24,222 bases of DNA from an uncultured Clostridia bacterium (GTDB lineage: Bacteria > Bacillota > Clostridia > Christensenellales > Aristaeellaceae), in contig CAKUCE010000011.1 of NCBI GenBank assembly GCA_934643535.1, forward strand, positions 1-24,222, read 5' to 3'. Of the stretch, positions 16,601-23,690 are shown piece after piece (position 1 is the first letter of the stretch; each line of letters opens with the position of its first letter). The position numbers and the translations under genes were made by a program. The notes under the pieces are model-generated. The model worked only from the letters and a program-made list of their open reading frames with translations. It did not search any database and was not told where the DNA came from.

Positions 16601-17950
16601 GACAGCGCTACATGGAGCGTAACGGAATATACGCGCGTTGCGTCGGATGCGCCCGTCTACACCCTGCGCCTGCATTGGAACGATGGGCGAGAGGACACTG
16701 TGAAGTTGCGCACGGCAGGGGATACGCTGTACGCGCCCGTGCTGAGCTACATGAATCTTCGGGATGCAAACTATCTTCGCTGGTTCAGCGATCCCGATTG
16801 CACGCAGCAGACAGCGTTCCCGGAAACAATGCCGGACGGCGATCTGGAGCTGTATCTGGGCCTCGCGTATCAAACCACAACGGGCGATTATGTAGACTGG
16901 AACCATCTGGAGGGCAATTACGATTGGGATGAACTCGATCCCGTCACCGGAAATTGGCGGAAGGTGTCAAAGCTGATTTCCTACAACGTGGAGCAGGAGT
17001 TCTTCCATATTCCGGACGAATTTGAAATCATGTATGCAAACGCCATCCATCAGGGCGTTCGCTACGTGGAAATCGGCGCGAGCATGCGCAAAATCGATCC
17101 CGCTGCCTTCTGCTCCGCCGTGGATCTGGAATATATCGACGTTGACCCGGCAAATACGAATTATTATGCGCGGGACGGCGTGCTCTACAGCGCGGACGGC
17201 ACGCTGCTGGTATATCCCTGCAAGCGTCCGGGCGTGGAATTCAGTGTTCCGGACGGCGTGACGGCCATTGCGCAGAACGCATTTTACCAGCCCGAGAACG
17301 TTGAACCGGAATTGCTCAGTCTGAATTTGCCGGACAGCGTAACCCGCATCAACGCCGGTGCTTTCTCAGGCCGGGCGCTGCCCTTTGCGGTGCAGACCAA
17401 CAACATGTCGCTTCTTTCCGCGCTTGCGCAGGAGGGCATATACTGCAACCCCGCCATTCTGGCCCTCGTCAGCGATGGCACGCTGCTGGATATGTATATC
17501 GTTTCCGCAGGGCTTCCGCTGCCTGAGCTGCGAGCGCCCGAAAAAGAGGGAATGCAATTTGTAGGCTGGCATCTGGAGGACGATGATACCCTGCTTGATC
17601 CGGGCAGCATGACCATGCCGTCCGACGGACTGATTCTCTGCGCCGAATGGCGCGCAGGGCTGAGCTGGCAGCTTGTGCTTCCCGCCAGCCTGCGCGTGAT
17701 TGAAGCGGGGGCCTTTGAAGGCAACGTCATGGCCAGTGTGCGCTGTCCGGAAGGAACGGCCGAAATCCAGAGCCGTGCCTTTGCCGATTGCAAGCAACTC
17801 CGAGACATTTATCTTCCTGCCAGCGTACAAAGCATTGCGGAGGACGCATTTTCCGGCACCGAAAATCTGACCATCCATACGGCGGAAGGCAGCGCGGTGG
17901 CGGAGTGGGCGCAGTCGCACGGCTATGCCGTTCAGATCGATTCGATTTGA
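13697..17950 (+). CDS. Secreted BspA-type leucine-rich-repeat protein with InlB B-repeat-like modules
   Basis: The 1417-residue protein starts with a signal peptide (basic MRKS, hydrophobic LPVLFLLVLLIVFGF, likely cleavage after ASA near residue 30). The ATG at 13697 follows AGAGGGG. Residues about 30-320 are beta-rich and unrecognised. Three modules resembling InlB B/Flg_new repeats lie near 322-395, 988-1058 and 1253-1323 (for example FLAGWLVTD and FVGWHLEDDD). Between and after them are BspA-like LRR_5 repeats, near 473-980, 1088-1235 and 1325-1417, with the pattern LPxSVxxIgxnAFxgCxsLxxI. The motif DGVLYSADGTLLVYPCKR is typical of this family. There is no LPXTG anchor, lipobox or transmembrane tail, so it is probably released or bound non-covalently. 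Such proteins often mediate adhesion to hosts or other cells. Confidence 0.9.
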   Translation: MRKSYFHWLPVLFLLVLLIVFGFTCASAEEASAITNERFIEQYGFPESIRTHDTRFMADVENIEVLDANFNLQSAAATKGGKTVVITGEYELTDHAKAGIKISITFREMTLVVDSYVPFHLKDFCLSIDSDYEVFFSAEGEKRVLDKELVRIPVFTASGLVLYATVSIRLDVAGNFEFVLGYTGVNSTISYQEEQWNGALTGGTPSVKISTGAAFGTDLCLNFAVGLAASNKFDLVKVSSIIRGDAAVSKNYDSTVPRSILCSDVDLVASVYAEAHAGLLPRDGHKFKFDCVCSWQSPRMPFYEKNFHFEGRTLVDACTCRFTCINVYSEEGVLYDTLLKTSGTVLSNDDLPKFTKEGKFLAGWLVTDMNGEIVSETLPATVDGAELNCTAQWTNDDSAGFTLPAEVETDFVENLSLPSYYDGTGSPRTIYVRGGEMNGTTLRCYIPTYESSYADRNKIHVAIEKAGTQVKHIVFEPGFTSFNGARYCYSLESLYFDDEMTYTGYNNDNPRLTQVHLPANMEESPYFANCYSLQHIDLPSGITDIRAKAFYACRSLSDITLPESIASVGANAFWGCRSLTSIDIPESVTEIGGNAFSECTSLRTVRFPSGISKLASGTLYNTQVETLDLQVTGDLTVEYQGAARIRNIHISGRNITLASKAFSNSTDLQSLTITGDTISITGNMFHDFPYLTDVTLSAKEIYLGDNLFENCPQLRNVTISNCTTLYLGDNVFAGCKNLARFDYAGEIIPWTTGASLKNLFSETAIERLSLNVNVTGLTIQNMPCLTELTLNGTIGTLSILNNNALTAIQLSPGLQAVEAISKNAALETLDFPENVTFAENALSENPSLHTVRLPESLTTLPTYLLKNCTSLRSVTFSSQLERINHGVFYGCAKLADIRLPETLQRVDDSVFENCTSLTEITIPASVSIFGTNALNGCTNLKTVYVQSTEAFVFFDKEFLTDCVAYCPKDSATWSVTEYTRVASDAPVYTLRLHWNDGREDTVKLRTAGDTLYAPVLSYMNLRDANYLRWFSDPDCTQQTAFPETMPDGDLELYLGLAYQTTTGDYVDWNHLEGNYDWDELDPVTGNWRKVSKLISYNVEQEFFHIPDEFEIMYANAIHQGVRYVEIGASMRKIDPAAFCSAVDLEYIDVDPANTNYYARDGVLYSADGTLLVYPCKRPGVEFSVPDGVTAIAQNAFYQPENVEPELLSLNLPDSVTRINAGAFSGRALPFAVQTNNMSLLSALAQEGIYCNPAILALVSDGTLLDMYIVSAGLPLPELRAPEKEGMQFVGWHLEDDDTLLDPGSMTMPSDGLILCAEWRAGLSWQLVLPASLRVIEAGAFEGNVMASVRCPEGTAEIQSRAFADCKQLRDIYLPASVQSIAEDAFSGTENLTIHTAEGSAVAEWAQSHGYAVQIDSI

Positions 17951-18058
17951 GAATGAGAGTGCGGTTTGTTCCGCGAGCGTGATGCCGTAAAGCCGTTCCG
18001 GGAAAAACGAGTCTGCAGGAGGCTGCATGCAGCAAAATCAGAAAAGCAAATTTCCCGC

Positions 18059-18087
18059 TTGACTTTCTGACCGTTCTTTTCTATAAT
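18059..18087 (+). promoter_or_regulatory. Promoter of the tyrosine T-box operon
   Basis: TTGACT (18059-18064) and a perfect TATAAT (18082-18087) are 17 bp apart. The start point is expected near 18094, at the beginning of the T-box leader. Confidence 0.88.
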
Positions 18088-18335
18088 GGGCTCACAGGCC
18101 AAGAAGGGAACCAGTACCCTGCGAAAGCCCGCATTCAGAGAGCCGCCGGACGGTGCAAGGCGGATGCGGAAAGCAGGCGAATACATCCCGGAGCCCAGCC
18201 GTGAAGCTGCAGTAGCGGACTGCCGGTACGCCGGTTACAGCGTAAAACGATAGCTGAACGCCGTCGTCAGAGTAAAAACGGAAGTGGTACCGCGATTGAT
18301 CTCGCCTTCCTCCCTTATGGGAGGAAGGCGATTTT
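18088..18335 (+). promoter_or_regulatory. Tyrosine-specific T-box riboswitch leader (UAC specifier)
   Basis: The leader has the parts of a T-box. Stem I pairs GGGA (18106-18109) with TCCC, CCTGC with GCAGG, and CCGCAT with ATGCGG. It has an AGTA bulge strand (18113-18116) and an apical AGAGAGCC/GGTGCAAGGC motif of the interlocking T-loop type. The specifier strand reads GAA-TAC-ATC, placing the tyrosine codon UAC at 18182-18184. A stem III-like hairpin (CCGG-TACG-CCGG) follows. The T-box itself, GTGGTACCGCG, ends at 18294, with the UGGN that pairs with the tRNA acceptor end. A 13-bp terminator comes next. Uncharged tRNA-Tyr should favour antitermination. Its placement two genes ahead of tyrS confirms the tyrosine reading. 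Confidence 0.92.
18302..18335 (+). terminator. Regulated terminator of the T-box
   Basis: TCGCCTTCCTCCC (18302-18314) and GGGAGGAAGGCGA (18319-18331) form a perfect 13-bp stem with a 4-nt loop, followed by TTTTCGTTT. It directly follows the T-box motif, as expected for a leader that terminates when tRNA-Tyr is charged. Confidence 0.92.
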
Positions 18336-18390
18336 CGTTTGTTCCCTGCCGGAGTGGCTATTTTCGACGGCATAAAGGAGAGTGACGCGC

Positions 18391-19584
18391 ATGCTGCCAG
18401 AAGGATTGAGCTTTGCCTCCCGATTCGATCATGTGACCGGCAGTGCCATTCGGGAGATCTTCAAAGTGTTGACCCGGCCCAATATGATTTCTTTCGCAGG
18501 AGGAAGTCCGTCCGCCGAAGCGCTTCCCGACAGGGAATGTGCAGAGATCGCCCGGCAGGTGCTGCTGGACGACGGCAAACGGATTCTGCAATACGGGGCC
18601 ACCGAGGGGTATCCGCCTTTGGTGGAGAGCCTGATCGCCTATTTGAAGGAGCATTACGGCTTCAACGCCTCTCCCGCCACGCTGCTTCCCACGACGGGCA
18701 GCACCTCCTGCATGGATCTGCTGTGCAAGGCGTTCATCAATCCGGGGGATACTGTACTGGTGGAAAGCCCCACTTTTCTGGGCAATATGCAGACCCTCCG
18801 GTTGTATGAGGCCAATCTGGTCTCCATTCCCAGCGACGATAACGGCGTTCTGATCGACGCGCTGGAGGAAGCTGCCCGAAACTATCACCCGAAGCTGTTC
18901 TACGTGATCCCTTGCTTCCAGAATCCTTCCGGCCGGACGCTTTCGCTGGAACGCCGCCAGAAAATCGCGGAACTGGCGGCGAAGTATCATTTTCTGGTGA
19001 TGGAGGACGATCCTTATCGCGATCTCCGCTACGCCGGCGAGACGCTTCCCACCATCAAGAGTTTTGATCGGGAGGGATATGTGGCCTACTGCGGCAGTTT
19101 TTCCAAGATTATCAGCCCAGGCCTGCGGCTGGGCTACATCTACGGTCAGGAAGATGTGATACGCAAATGTGCCATCGGCAAGCAGGGTTCGGATCTGCAT
19201 ACTTCCAATCTGACACAGGCAGTGGTCGACAGCTTCCTGCGCCGCGGCTTGCTGGAGCCTCATATTCAGGCGATCCTTCCCGGATACCGGGACAAGCTGA
19301 ACGCCATGGCGGACGAGCTGGAGCAATTTCCTGACGGGACGCGATTCAGCCGCCCGGAGGGCGGGCTGTTCCTGTTTGCGGAGCTGCCCGAGAAGCTGAA
19401 CGCGACGGAGTTGTTCCAGCAGGCGGTGGAACGCGGCGTAGCCTACGTGCCCGGTTCGTTTTTCTATCCGGAAGGCGGCCACCACAACACCCTGCGGCTC
19501 AATTTCTCCAATTCGACGCTGGAACAGATCCATCATGGCATGACAGTTCTGCGGGAGCTGTTTGAAGAAGCGCTGCAACATTAA
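18391..19584 (+). CDS. PLP-dependent aminotransferase class I/II, probably aromatic amino acid
   Basis: The 397-residue protein is a fold-type I aminotransferase of the LysN/Aro8-like group (PNMISFAGGSPSAEALP near the N-terminus; IPCFQNPSGRTL; MEDDPYRDLRY). The pyridoxal phosphate lysine is Lys239 in SFSKIISPGLRLGY. No N-terminal GntR domain is present, so it is not a MocR regulator. I chose the ATG at 18391 because AAAGGAG (18374-18380) lies 10 bp upstream. A GTG at 18382 is too close. It is the first gene behind a tyrosine T-box and is followed by tyrS, so the likely job is making tyrosine from 4-hydroxyphenylpyruvate or a related transamination. Family members also act on 2-aminoadipate, so substrate assignment rests on context. 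Confidence 0.9.
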   Translation: MLPEGLSFASRFDHVTGSAIREIFKVLTRPNMISFAGGSPSAEALPDRECAEIARQVLLDDGKRILQYGATEGYPPLVESLIAYLKEHYGFNASPATLLPTTGSTSCMDLLCKAFINPGDTVLVESPTFLGNMQTLRLYEANLVSIPSDDNGVLIDALEEAARNYHPKLFYVIPCFQNPSGRTLSLERRQKIAELAAKYHFLVMEDDPYRDLRYAGETLPTIKSFDREGYVAYCGSFSKIISPGLRLGYIYGQEDVIRKCAIGKQGSDLHTSNLTQAVVDSFLRRGLLEPHIQAILPGYRDKLNAMADELEQFPDGTRFSRPEGGLFLFAELPEKLNATELFQQAVERGVAYVPGSFFYPEGGHHNTLRLNFSNSTLEQIHHGMTVLRELFEEALQH

Positions 19585-19626
19585 AAAACACCGTCAGCGT
19601 ACAAAATAGAAAGGAAGGAACCACAC

Positions 19627-20853
19627 ATGCAGCATATTTTGGACATTCTGAAAGAACGCGGTTTTCTGGCACAGATCACCTTTGAGGAAGATCTCTACAA
19701 AGCCATCGAAAAGGAACCCATGACCTTCTATCTGGGCATCGATCCCACGGCGGACAGCCTTCATGTGGGTCATTTCATTCCGATCATTGCGGCCAGCCAT
19801 CTGCAGAAGGCCGGACACCGGCCGATCATCCTCTGCGGCGGCGGCACGGCCATGATCGGCGACCCCAGCGGAAAAAGCGATCTCCGCAAGATGATGACCA
19901 AAGAGACCATTGCCGGAAACGTGGCGGCGATCCAGAAGCAGTTGACCCGTTTCATGGACTTCGGCGAAGGCAAGGCCATGATGGTCAATAACGGAGACTG
20001 GCTGCTGAACCTGAACTATATCGACTTTCTGCGCGAGGTGGGTGCCCTGTTCAGCGTCAACCGCATGCTGACCGCCGAATGTTACAAGCGCCGTCTGGAA
20101 ACGGGCCTGACCTTCCTGGAATTCAACTATATGCTGATGCAGAGCTACGACTTCCTGCAGCTGTTCCAGAAATACAATTGCCGTCTGCAGATCGGCGGCG
20201 ACGATCAGTGGAGCAATATGCTCTCCGGTGCGGATCTGATTCGCCGTAAGGAGCAACAGGATGCTTTCGCCCTGACCTGCAAGCTGATTATGACCCATGA
20301 CGGCAAGAAGATGGGCAAGACCGAAAAGGGCGCGCTGTGGCTGGATCCTGCCCGCACCTCTCCCTACGAGTTCTACCAGTACTGGCGCAATGTGGCTGAC
20401 GCGGACGTGGAGCGTTTCCTGGGACTCCTGACCTTCCTGCCCATGGATGAGGTTCGCCGTCTGGGCGCGCTGAAGGATGCACAGATCAACGAAGCCAAAC
20501 GGGTTCTGGCCTTTGAGATCACCAAGCTGGTTCACGGCGAGGAAGAAGCCTTGAAGGCGCAGGACGCCGCACAGGCGCTGTTCGCGGGCGGCGGAAGCAG
20601 CGAAAACGTGCCCACCTACGAAGTCAACGCCGCCATGCTGGCCGAAGACAGCCGGTTGACCAGCCTGCTGGCCATGTGCGGCCTGTGCGCCAGCCGCGGC
20701 GAGGCGCGCAAAATGGTGCAGGCAGGCGCGGTGCTTGTAGGCGAAAACAAGGTAACCGACATTGACGCCTGTATTGATGCGGGCCAGATCGGTTCCGACG
20801 GTCTTCTCCTGCGGAAAGGCAAAAAGAACTACTGCCGACTGATTCTCAAATAA
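19627..20853 (+). CDS. tyrS: Tyrosine--tRNA ligase
   Basis: The 408-residue class I synthetase charges tRNA-Tyr. The HIGH-type motif is HVGH (residues 46-49, in DPTADSLHVGH) and the KMSKS-type loop is KMGKT (about 228-232). The C-terminal S4 RNA-binding domain is seen from about residue 345 (CASRGEARKMVQAGAVLV). The start is supported by AGGAAGG upstream. It lies 42 bp after the aminotransferase gene with no terminator between, placing it under the tyrosine T-box. This is the standard feedback arrangement in Firmicutes, where uncharged tRNA-Tyr raises synthetase expression. Confidence 0.97.
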   Translation: MQHILDILKERGFLAQITFEEDLYKAIEKEPMTFYLGIDPTADSLHVGHFIPIIAASHLQKAGHRPIILCGGGTAMIGDPSGKSDLRKMMTKETIAGNVAAIQKQLTRFMDFGEGKAMMVNNGDWLLNLNYIDFLREVGALFSVNRMLTAECYKRRLETGLTFLEFNYMLMQSYDFLQLFQKYNCRLQIGGDDQWSNMLSGADLIRRKEQQDAFALTCKLIMTHDGKKMGKTEKGALWLDPARTSPYEFYQYWRNVADADVERFLGLLTFLPMDEVRRLGALKDAQINEAKRVLAFEITKLVHGEEEALKAQDAAQALFAGGGSSENVPTYEVNAAMLAEDSRLTSLLAMCGLCASRGEARKMVQAGAVLVGENKVTDIDACIDAGQIGSDGLLLRKGKKNYCRLILK

Positions 20854-20854
20854 T

Positions 20855-21505
20855 ATGAACGGCTATAAAACGCTTCTGAAAGAAGCGAGCGACGAGTATA
20901 TCGTCAACAAAAGCCGCTTCATTGGCAGCGCCGCTCCGGTGGAAACCCCGGAGCAGGCGCTGGCCTTTCTGGATAAAATCCGTCAGCAATATAAAGACGC
21001 CACCCATAACTGCTATGCTTACATCATCGGGAAAAACGCCGGGATCATGCGTTACAGCGATGACGGCGAGCCAGGCGGAACGGCGGGGATGCCCATTATC
21101 GAAGTCATGAAGGCCCGCGGCGTGGTGGATTGCGCCGTAGTCGTGACCCGTTATTTCGGAGGGATCCTGCTGGGAGCCGGCGGCCTGGTGCGGGCTTATT
21201 CTCATACATGCGCGCTGGCGCTGAACGCAGCAAAGGTCTGCGAGATGCATCCCACGGTGCGCTACATGGCCGAAGTGGCCTATCCCTTATGGGATCGGGT
21301 GCAGCATCATCTCAAAAGCCTTCCTGTCCGGCTGGAAAAGCCGGAATTCACCTCTGCCGTCGGCTTCGAGCTGGTGATGAAGGAGGCGGATGAGACACGG
21401 GTACGGGACGAACTGACCCGTGCGACCGACGGACGCATGGAATGGCTGAAGACGGAGGAAACCTATTCTCCGTGGAAGGAAGAAAACGGCGATGGACTTG
21501 TTTGA
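20855..21505 (+). CDS. IMPACT/YigZ family protein
   Basis: The 216-residue protein has the UPF0029/IMPACT N-terminal domain (about 1-120), with the family signatures DDGEPGGTAGMP and VTRYFGGILLGAGGLVRAY, and a C-terminal DUF1949-like ferredoxin fold (about 140-200). Eukaryotic IMPACT modulates the GCN2 kinase. The bacterial proteins are thought to bind nucleic acid or ribosome-related targets, but their role is not settled. The start codon lies one base after the tyrS stop and has no Shine-Dalgarno sequence, which suggests translation by reinitiation after tyrS. Its end overlaps sdaAB by 14 bp. Confidence 0.93.
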   Translation: MNGYKTLLKEASDEYIVNKSRFIGSAAPVETPEQALAFLDKIRQQYKDATHNCYAYIIGKNAGIMRYSDDGEPGGTAGMPIIEVMKARGVVDCAVVVTRYFGGILLGAGGLVRAYSHTCALALNAAKVCEMHPTVRYMAEVAYPLWDRVQHHLKSLPVRLEKPEFTSAVGFELVMKEADETRVRDELTRATDGRMEWLKTEETYSPWKEENGDGLV

Positions 21506-22175
21506 CGTTATCGGCCCTGTGATGGTCGGTCCCAGCTCGTCTCACACGGCGGGAGCGGCCCGAATCGGAAAGATCACCCGACGGCTGCTGGGCTGCAGGC
21601 CCGTGCAGGCTCGAATCGGCCTGTACGGTTCTTTTCAGAAGACCTATGTGGGTCACGGTACAGATAAAGCGCTGATTGGCGGCCTTCTTGGCATGAACGT
21701 AGATGATCTTCGCCTGCGGAACAGTCTGGAGATCGCCCGGCAGGAGGGGCTGGAGTATTCCTTCTATCCGGCTGAGCTGCGTCACGCTCACCCCAATACG
21801 GTGGTATTGGACGTGGAAGGCGAGGACGGACGGCATTTAACGGTTCAGGCTTCCTCCGTCGGCGGCGGCGAAATTCGCGTCAATGCCATCGACGGACTGG
21901 AAGCCGGCTTTTCCGGCCATGAAAACACCATTGTGCTGACCTATGCCGATACCCGCGGCATGATTGCCGCCATCAGCAAACAGGTGTCTGAAGCCTGTCT
22001 GAATATTGCCACCATGCGGGTTTTTCGTGATACACAGGGCGGTAAGGCCATTATGGCGCTGGAACTGGACGGTGAGGCGCCGGAAGAGCTGCTGAGTGCC
22101 CTTGCGCAGCTTCGGGACGTGTACCGGGTGGCTTATCTGCCCGCTGCAGAGGAGGGCGCGTCATGCGAACGATGA
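21492..22175 (+). CDS. sdaAB: L-serine ammonia-lyase, iron-sulfur-dependent, beta subunit
   Basis: The 227-residue protein is the beta chain of the two-subunit L-serine dehydratase, which converts serine to pyruvate and ammonia. The N-terminal motif FDVIGPVMVGPSSSHTAGAARIG is diagnostic. A C-terminal ACT-like regulatory region (about 145-220; NTIVLTYADTRGMIAAISKQVSEACLNIATMRVFR) is expected in this family. GGAAGGAAG precedes the ATG by about 9 bp, inside the end of the YigZ-family gene. The gene overlaps sdaAA by 13 bp, so the two subunits are likely made in step. Pyruvate from serine can feed the pta-ackA pathway elsewhere in the window. Confidence 0.95.
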   Translation: MDLFDVIGPVMVGPSSSHTAGAARIGKITRRLLGCRPVQARIGLYGSFQKTYVGHGTDKALIGGLLGMNVDDLRLRNSLEIARQEGLEYSFYPAELRHAHPNTVVLDVEGEDGRHLTVQASSVGGGEIRVNAIDGLEAGFSGHENTIVLTYADTRGMIAAISKQVSEACLNIATMRVFRDTQGGKAIMALELDGEAPEELLSALAQLRDVYRVAYLPAAEEGASCER

Positions 22176-23008
22176 AAGAGCTTCTGGAAGCAGCCGAGGG
22201 AGCGAAGGTTTCCCTGGGAGAAATCTCCCTGCGGTGGCAGGCTGAAAAAAACCGTGAATCCCTGGCGGCGGTTCGGGCCAAAATGGGGGAACAGCTGCAA
22301 ATTATGCGGTTGAGCGTTCAGGATGGCTGTTCGCCGGAGCTGCGTTCCGCTTCGGGCCGCGTCGGAGGACAGGCCTCCAAAATGGTGCAGGCAGATCAAA
22401 TGAGCCGCTTTGGCGTGGTGAGCAAGGCATGCGCCTATGCGATGGCTGTGGCGGAAAGCAACGCATGCATGGGAAAGATCGTAGCCGCGCCCACAGCCGG
22501 AAGCTGCGGGATCCTGCCGGGGGCTTTGCTGGCCGTACAGGAAGAAGAACATTTTTCAGAGGATGAGCTGGTCTCGGCCCTGTTTGCCGCCGCTGGGATC
22601 GGGCGCGTGATTGCGTTGGAGGCGACCATTAGCGGCGCGGAGGGCGGATGTCAGGCAGAATGCGGCGCTGCGGCGGCCATGGCGGCGGCGGCGCTGACAC
22701 AGTTGTACGGCGGCTCCCCTCGACAGGCCTGCGATGCCTGTTCCTTTGCCCTGATGAACATGCTCGGCCTGGTTTGCGATCCCGTCTGCGGTCTGGTGGA
22801 AATCCCCTGCGTATACCGCAATGTGGGCGGCGTGTCGCAGGCCTTTGCCGCCGCGCAGCTGGCTCTGAGCGGCGTGAACTGTCCCATCCCCGGAGACGAA
22901 GTCATTCTGACCATGAAAGACGTAGGGGATGCACTGCCCGCCAGTCTGCGGGAAACCGGAGAAGGCGGCTGCGCCGGCTGCCGCAGCATGCAAATGAAAA
23001 ATCCCTGA
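22163..23008 (+). CDS. sdaAA: L-serine ammonia-lyase, iron-sulfur-dependent, alpha subunit
   Basis: The 281-residue alpha chain carries the catalytic [4Fe-4S] domain. Family blocks APTAGSCGILPGAL, EGGCQAECGAA and GLVCDPVCGLVEIPC are present, the last two holding the cysteines expected to bind the cluster. The C-terminal GGCAGC supplies the tail cysteine described for this enzyme class. I chose the ATG at 22163 because GGAGGG (22151-22156) lies 6 bp upstream. A second in-frame ATG at 22172 is 15 bp away from it. It is the last gene of the operon behind the tyrosine T-box. Its stop codon lies inside a hairpin that mainly terminates the opposing lipoprotein gene. Confidence 0.96.
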   Translation: MRTMKELLEAAEGAKVSLGEISLRWQAEKNRESLAAVRAKMGEQLQIMRLSVQDGCSPELRSASGRVGGQASKMVQADQMSRFGVVSKACAYAMAVAESNACMGKIVAAPTAGSCGILPGALLAVQEEEHFSEDELVSALFAAAGIGRVIALEATISGAEGGCQAECGAAAAMAAAALTQLYGGSPRQACDACSFALMNMLGLVCDPVCGLVEIPCVYRNVGGVSQAFAAAQLALSGVNCPIPGDEVILTMKDVGDALPASLRETGEGGCAGCRSMQMKNP

Positions 23009-23025
23009 CGATCATTCGTCAGGGA
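23002..23025 (-). terminator. Terminator of the lipoprotein gene, overlapping the sdaAA stop
   Basis: TCCCTGACG (23002-23010) and CGTCAGGGA (23017-23025) form a perfect 9-bp stem with a 6-nt loop. On the minus strand the stem is followed by TTTTTC, so it fits the lipoprotein gene that stops 6 bp away. On the plus strand the tail is AAAAGATTAG, so termination of the sdaAA message here is doubtful. Confidence 0.7.
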
Positions 23026-23030
23026 AAAGA

Positions 23031-23411
23031 TTAGAGCGTTTTCAGAAAGTCAAGCAGCGGTTCGCTGCTTCCGGCATAGGTCAGAATATACCGCTGACCA
23101 TACCAGAAGATGGGCCCGTATGCGCCCGGCTCAATCAGTCCGGCCAGATATTCCGCCCGGTTGCTGTCATCGAAGTAAACAAGAACCTCCTCGCCCTCTT
23201 CGGTACGAAGCGCTTTCCAGCGAGCAGTTTCTCCAATGGCAACGGGCGTTTCGGCGGATACCTCCGCAAGCGAAACCGGGAAGCCGCCTGCTTCAAAAGC
23301 CTGCATGATCTGCCGGTAGGGTTCCTTCAGCGCCGTAGCATGGCAGCCAGTCAGCAGGATCAGGCAGAGAAGCAGAAGCACAGCAAAACCAAGAAAACGG
23401 AAGCGCTTCAT
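23031..23411 (-). CDS. Small lipoprotein of unknown function
   Basis: The 126-residue product has a lipoprotein signal: MKRFRF, a leucine-rich core and lipobox LTGC, with Cys23 as the lipidated residue. The mature part is about 103 residues, acidic, with alternating short strands (VLVYFDDSNRAEYLAG; PIFWYGQRYILTYAG). I do not recognise its family. The ATG at 23411 follows AAAGGAG. A longer in-frame start at 23480 would run through the start of the divergent neighbour. It should sit on the outer face of the cytoplasmic membrane. It is divergent from the zinc-ribbon gene, with 48 bp between the start codons. Confidence 0.8.
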   Translation of the reverse strand: MKRFRFLGFAVLLLLCLILLTGCHATALKEPYRQIMQAFEAGGFPVSLAEVSAETPVAIGETARWKALRTEEGEEVLVYFDDSNRAEYLAGLIEPGAYGPIFWYGQRYILTYAGSSEPLLDFLKTL

Positions 23412-23459
23412 TCGGGCGTCTCCTTTCCAAAAATCAAAACCAACAGGAGGACTTACCAT

Positions 23460-23690
23460 ATGCGCTGCGGATGCCCCCATTGCGAGGCTTATATGATCCA
23501 GTCGGAAACAGACGGTCAGGCCTGCGTCTGCCCAGAGTGCGGCTATCGCTGCAACGCCTGCCTGGGCACGGCTTCCATGATTACCCGAGAACAGCTGGAA
23601 AAGCTGAAAAACACCGACTGGTTTACCCCGCAGTTCGACCGGCCTCTGAACGATGAAGAGGCGGAAGAATCAGAAGTTGATCACCCCTAA
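23460..23690 (+). CDS. Small zinc-ribbon protein
   Basis: The 76-residue protein has two CxxC-type knuckles near the N-terminus (CGCPHC at 3-8; CVCPECGYRCNAC at about 21-33), giving the pattern of a zinc ribbon. It then has an acidic tail (DEEAEESEVDHP). The ATG at 23460 is preceded by AGGAGG. It has no membrane segment and is presumably cytosolic. The function is unknown. Its last 21 bases overlap the 3' end of the convergent MntP-family gene. Confidence 0.8.
   Translation: MRCGCPHCEAYMIQSETDGQACVCPECGYRCNACLGTASMITREQLEKLKNTDWFTPQFDRPLNDEEAEESEVDHP

Noticed and set aside
18022..18033. 12-bp palindrome GCTGCATGCAGC upstream of the T-box promoter
   Set aside because: It is isolated and has no T tract, so it is not a terminator. 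It lies 26 bp before the -35 box. An operator role cannot be supported.
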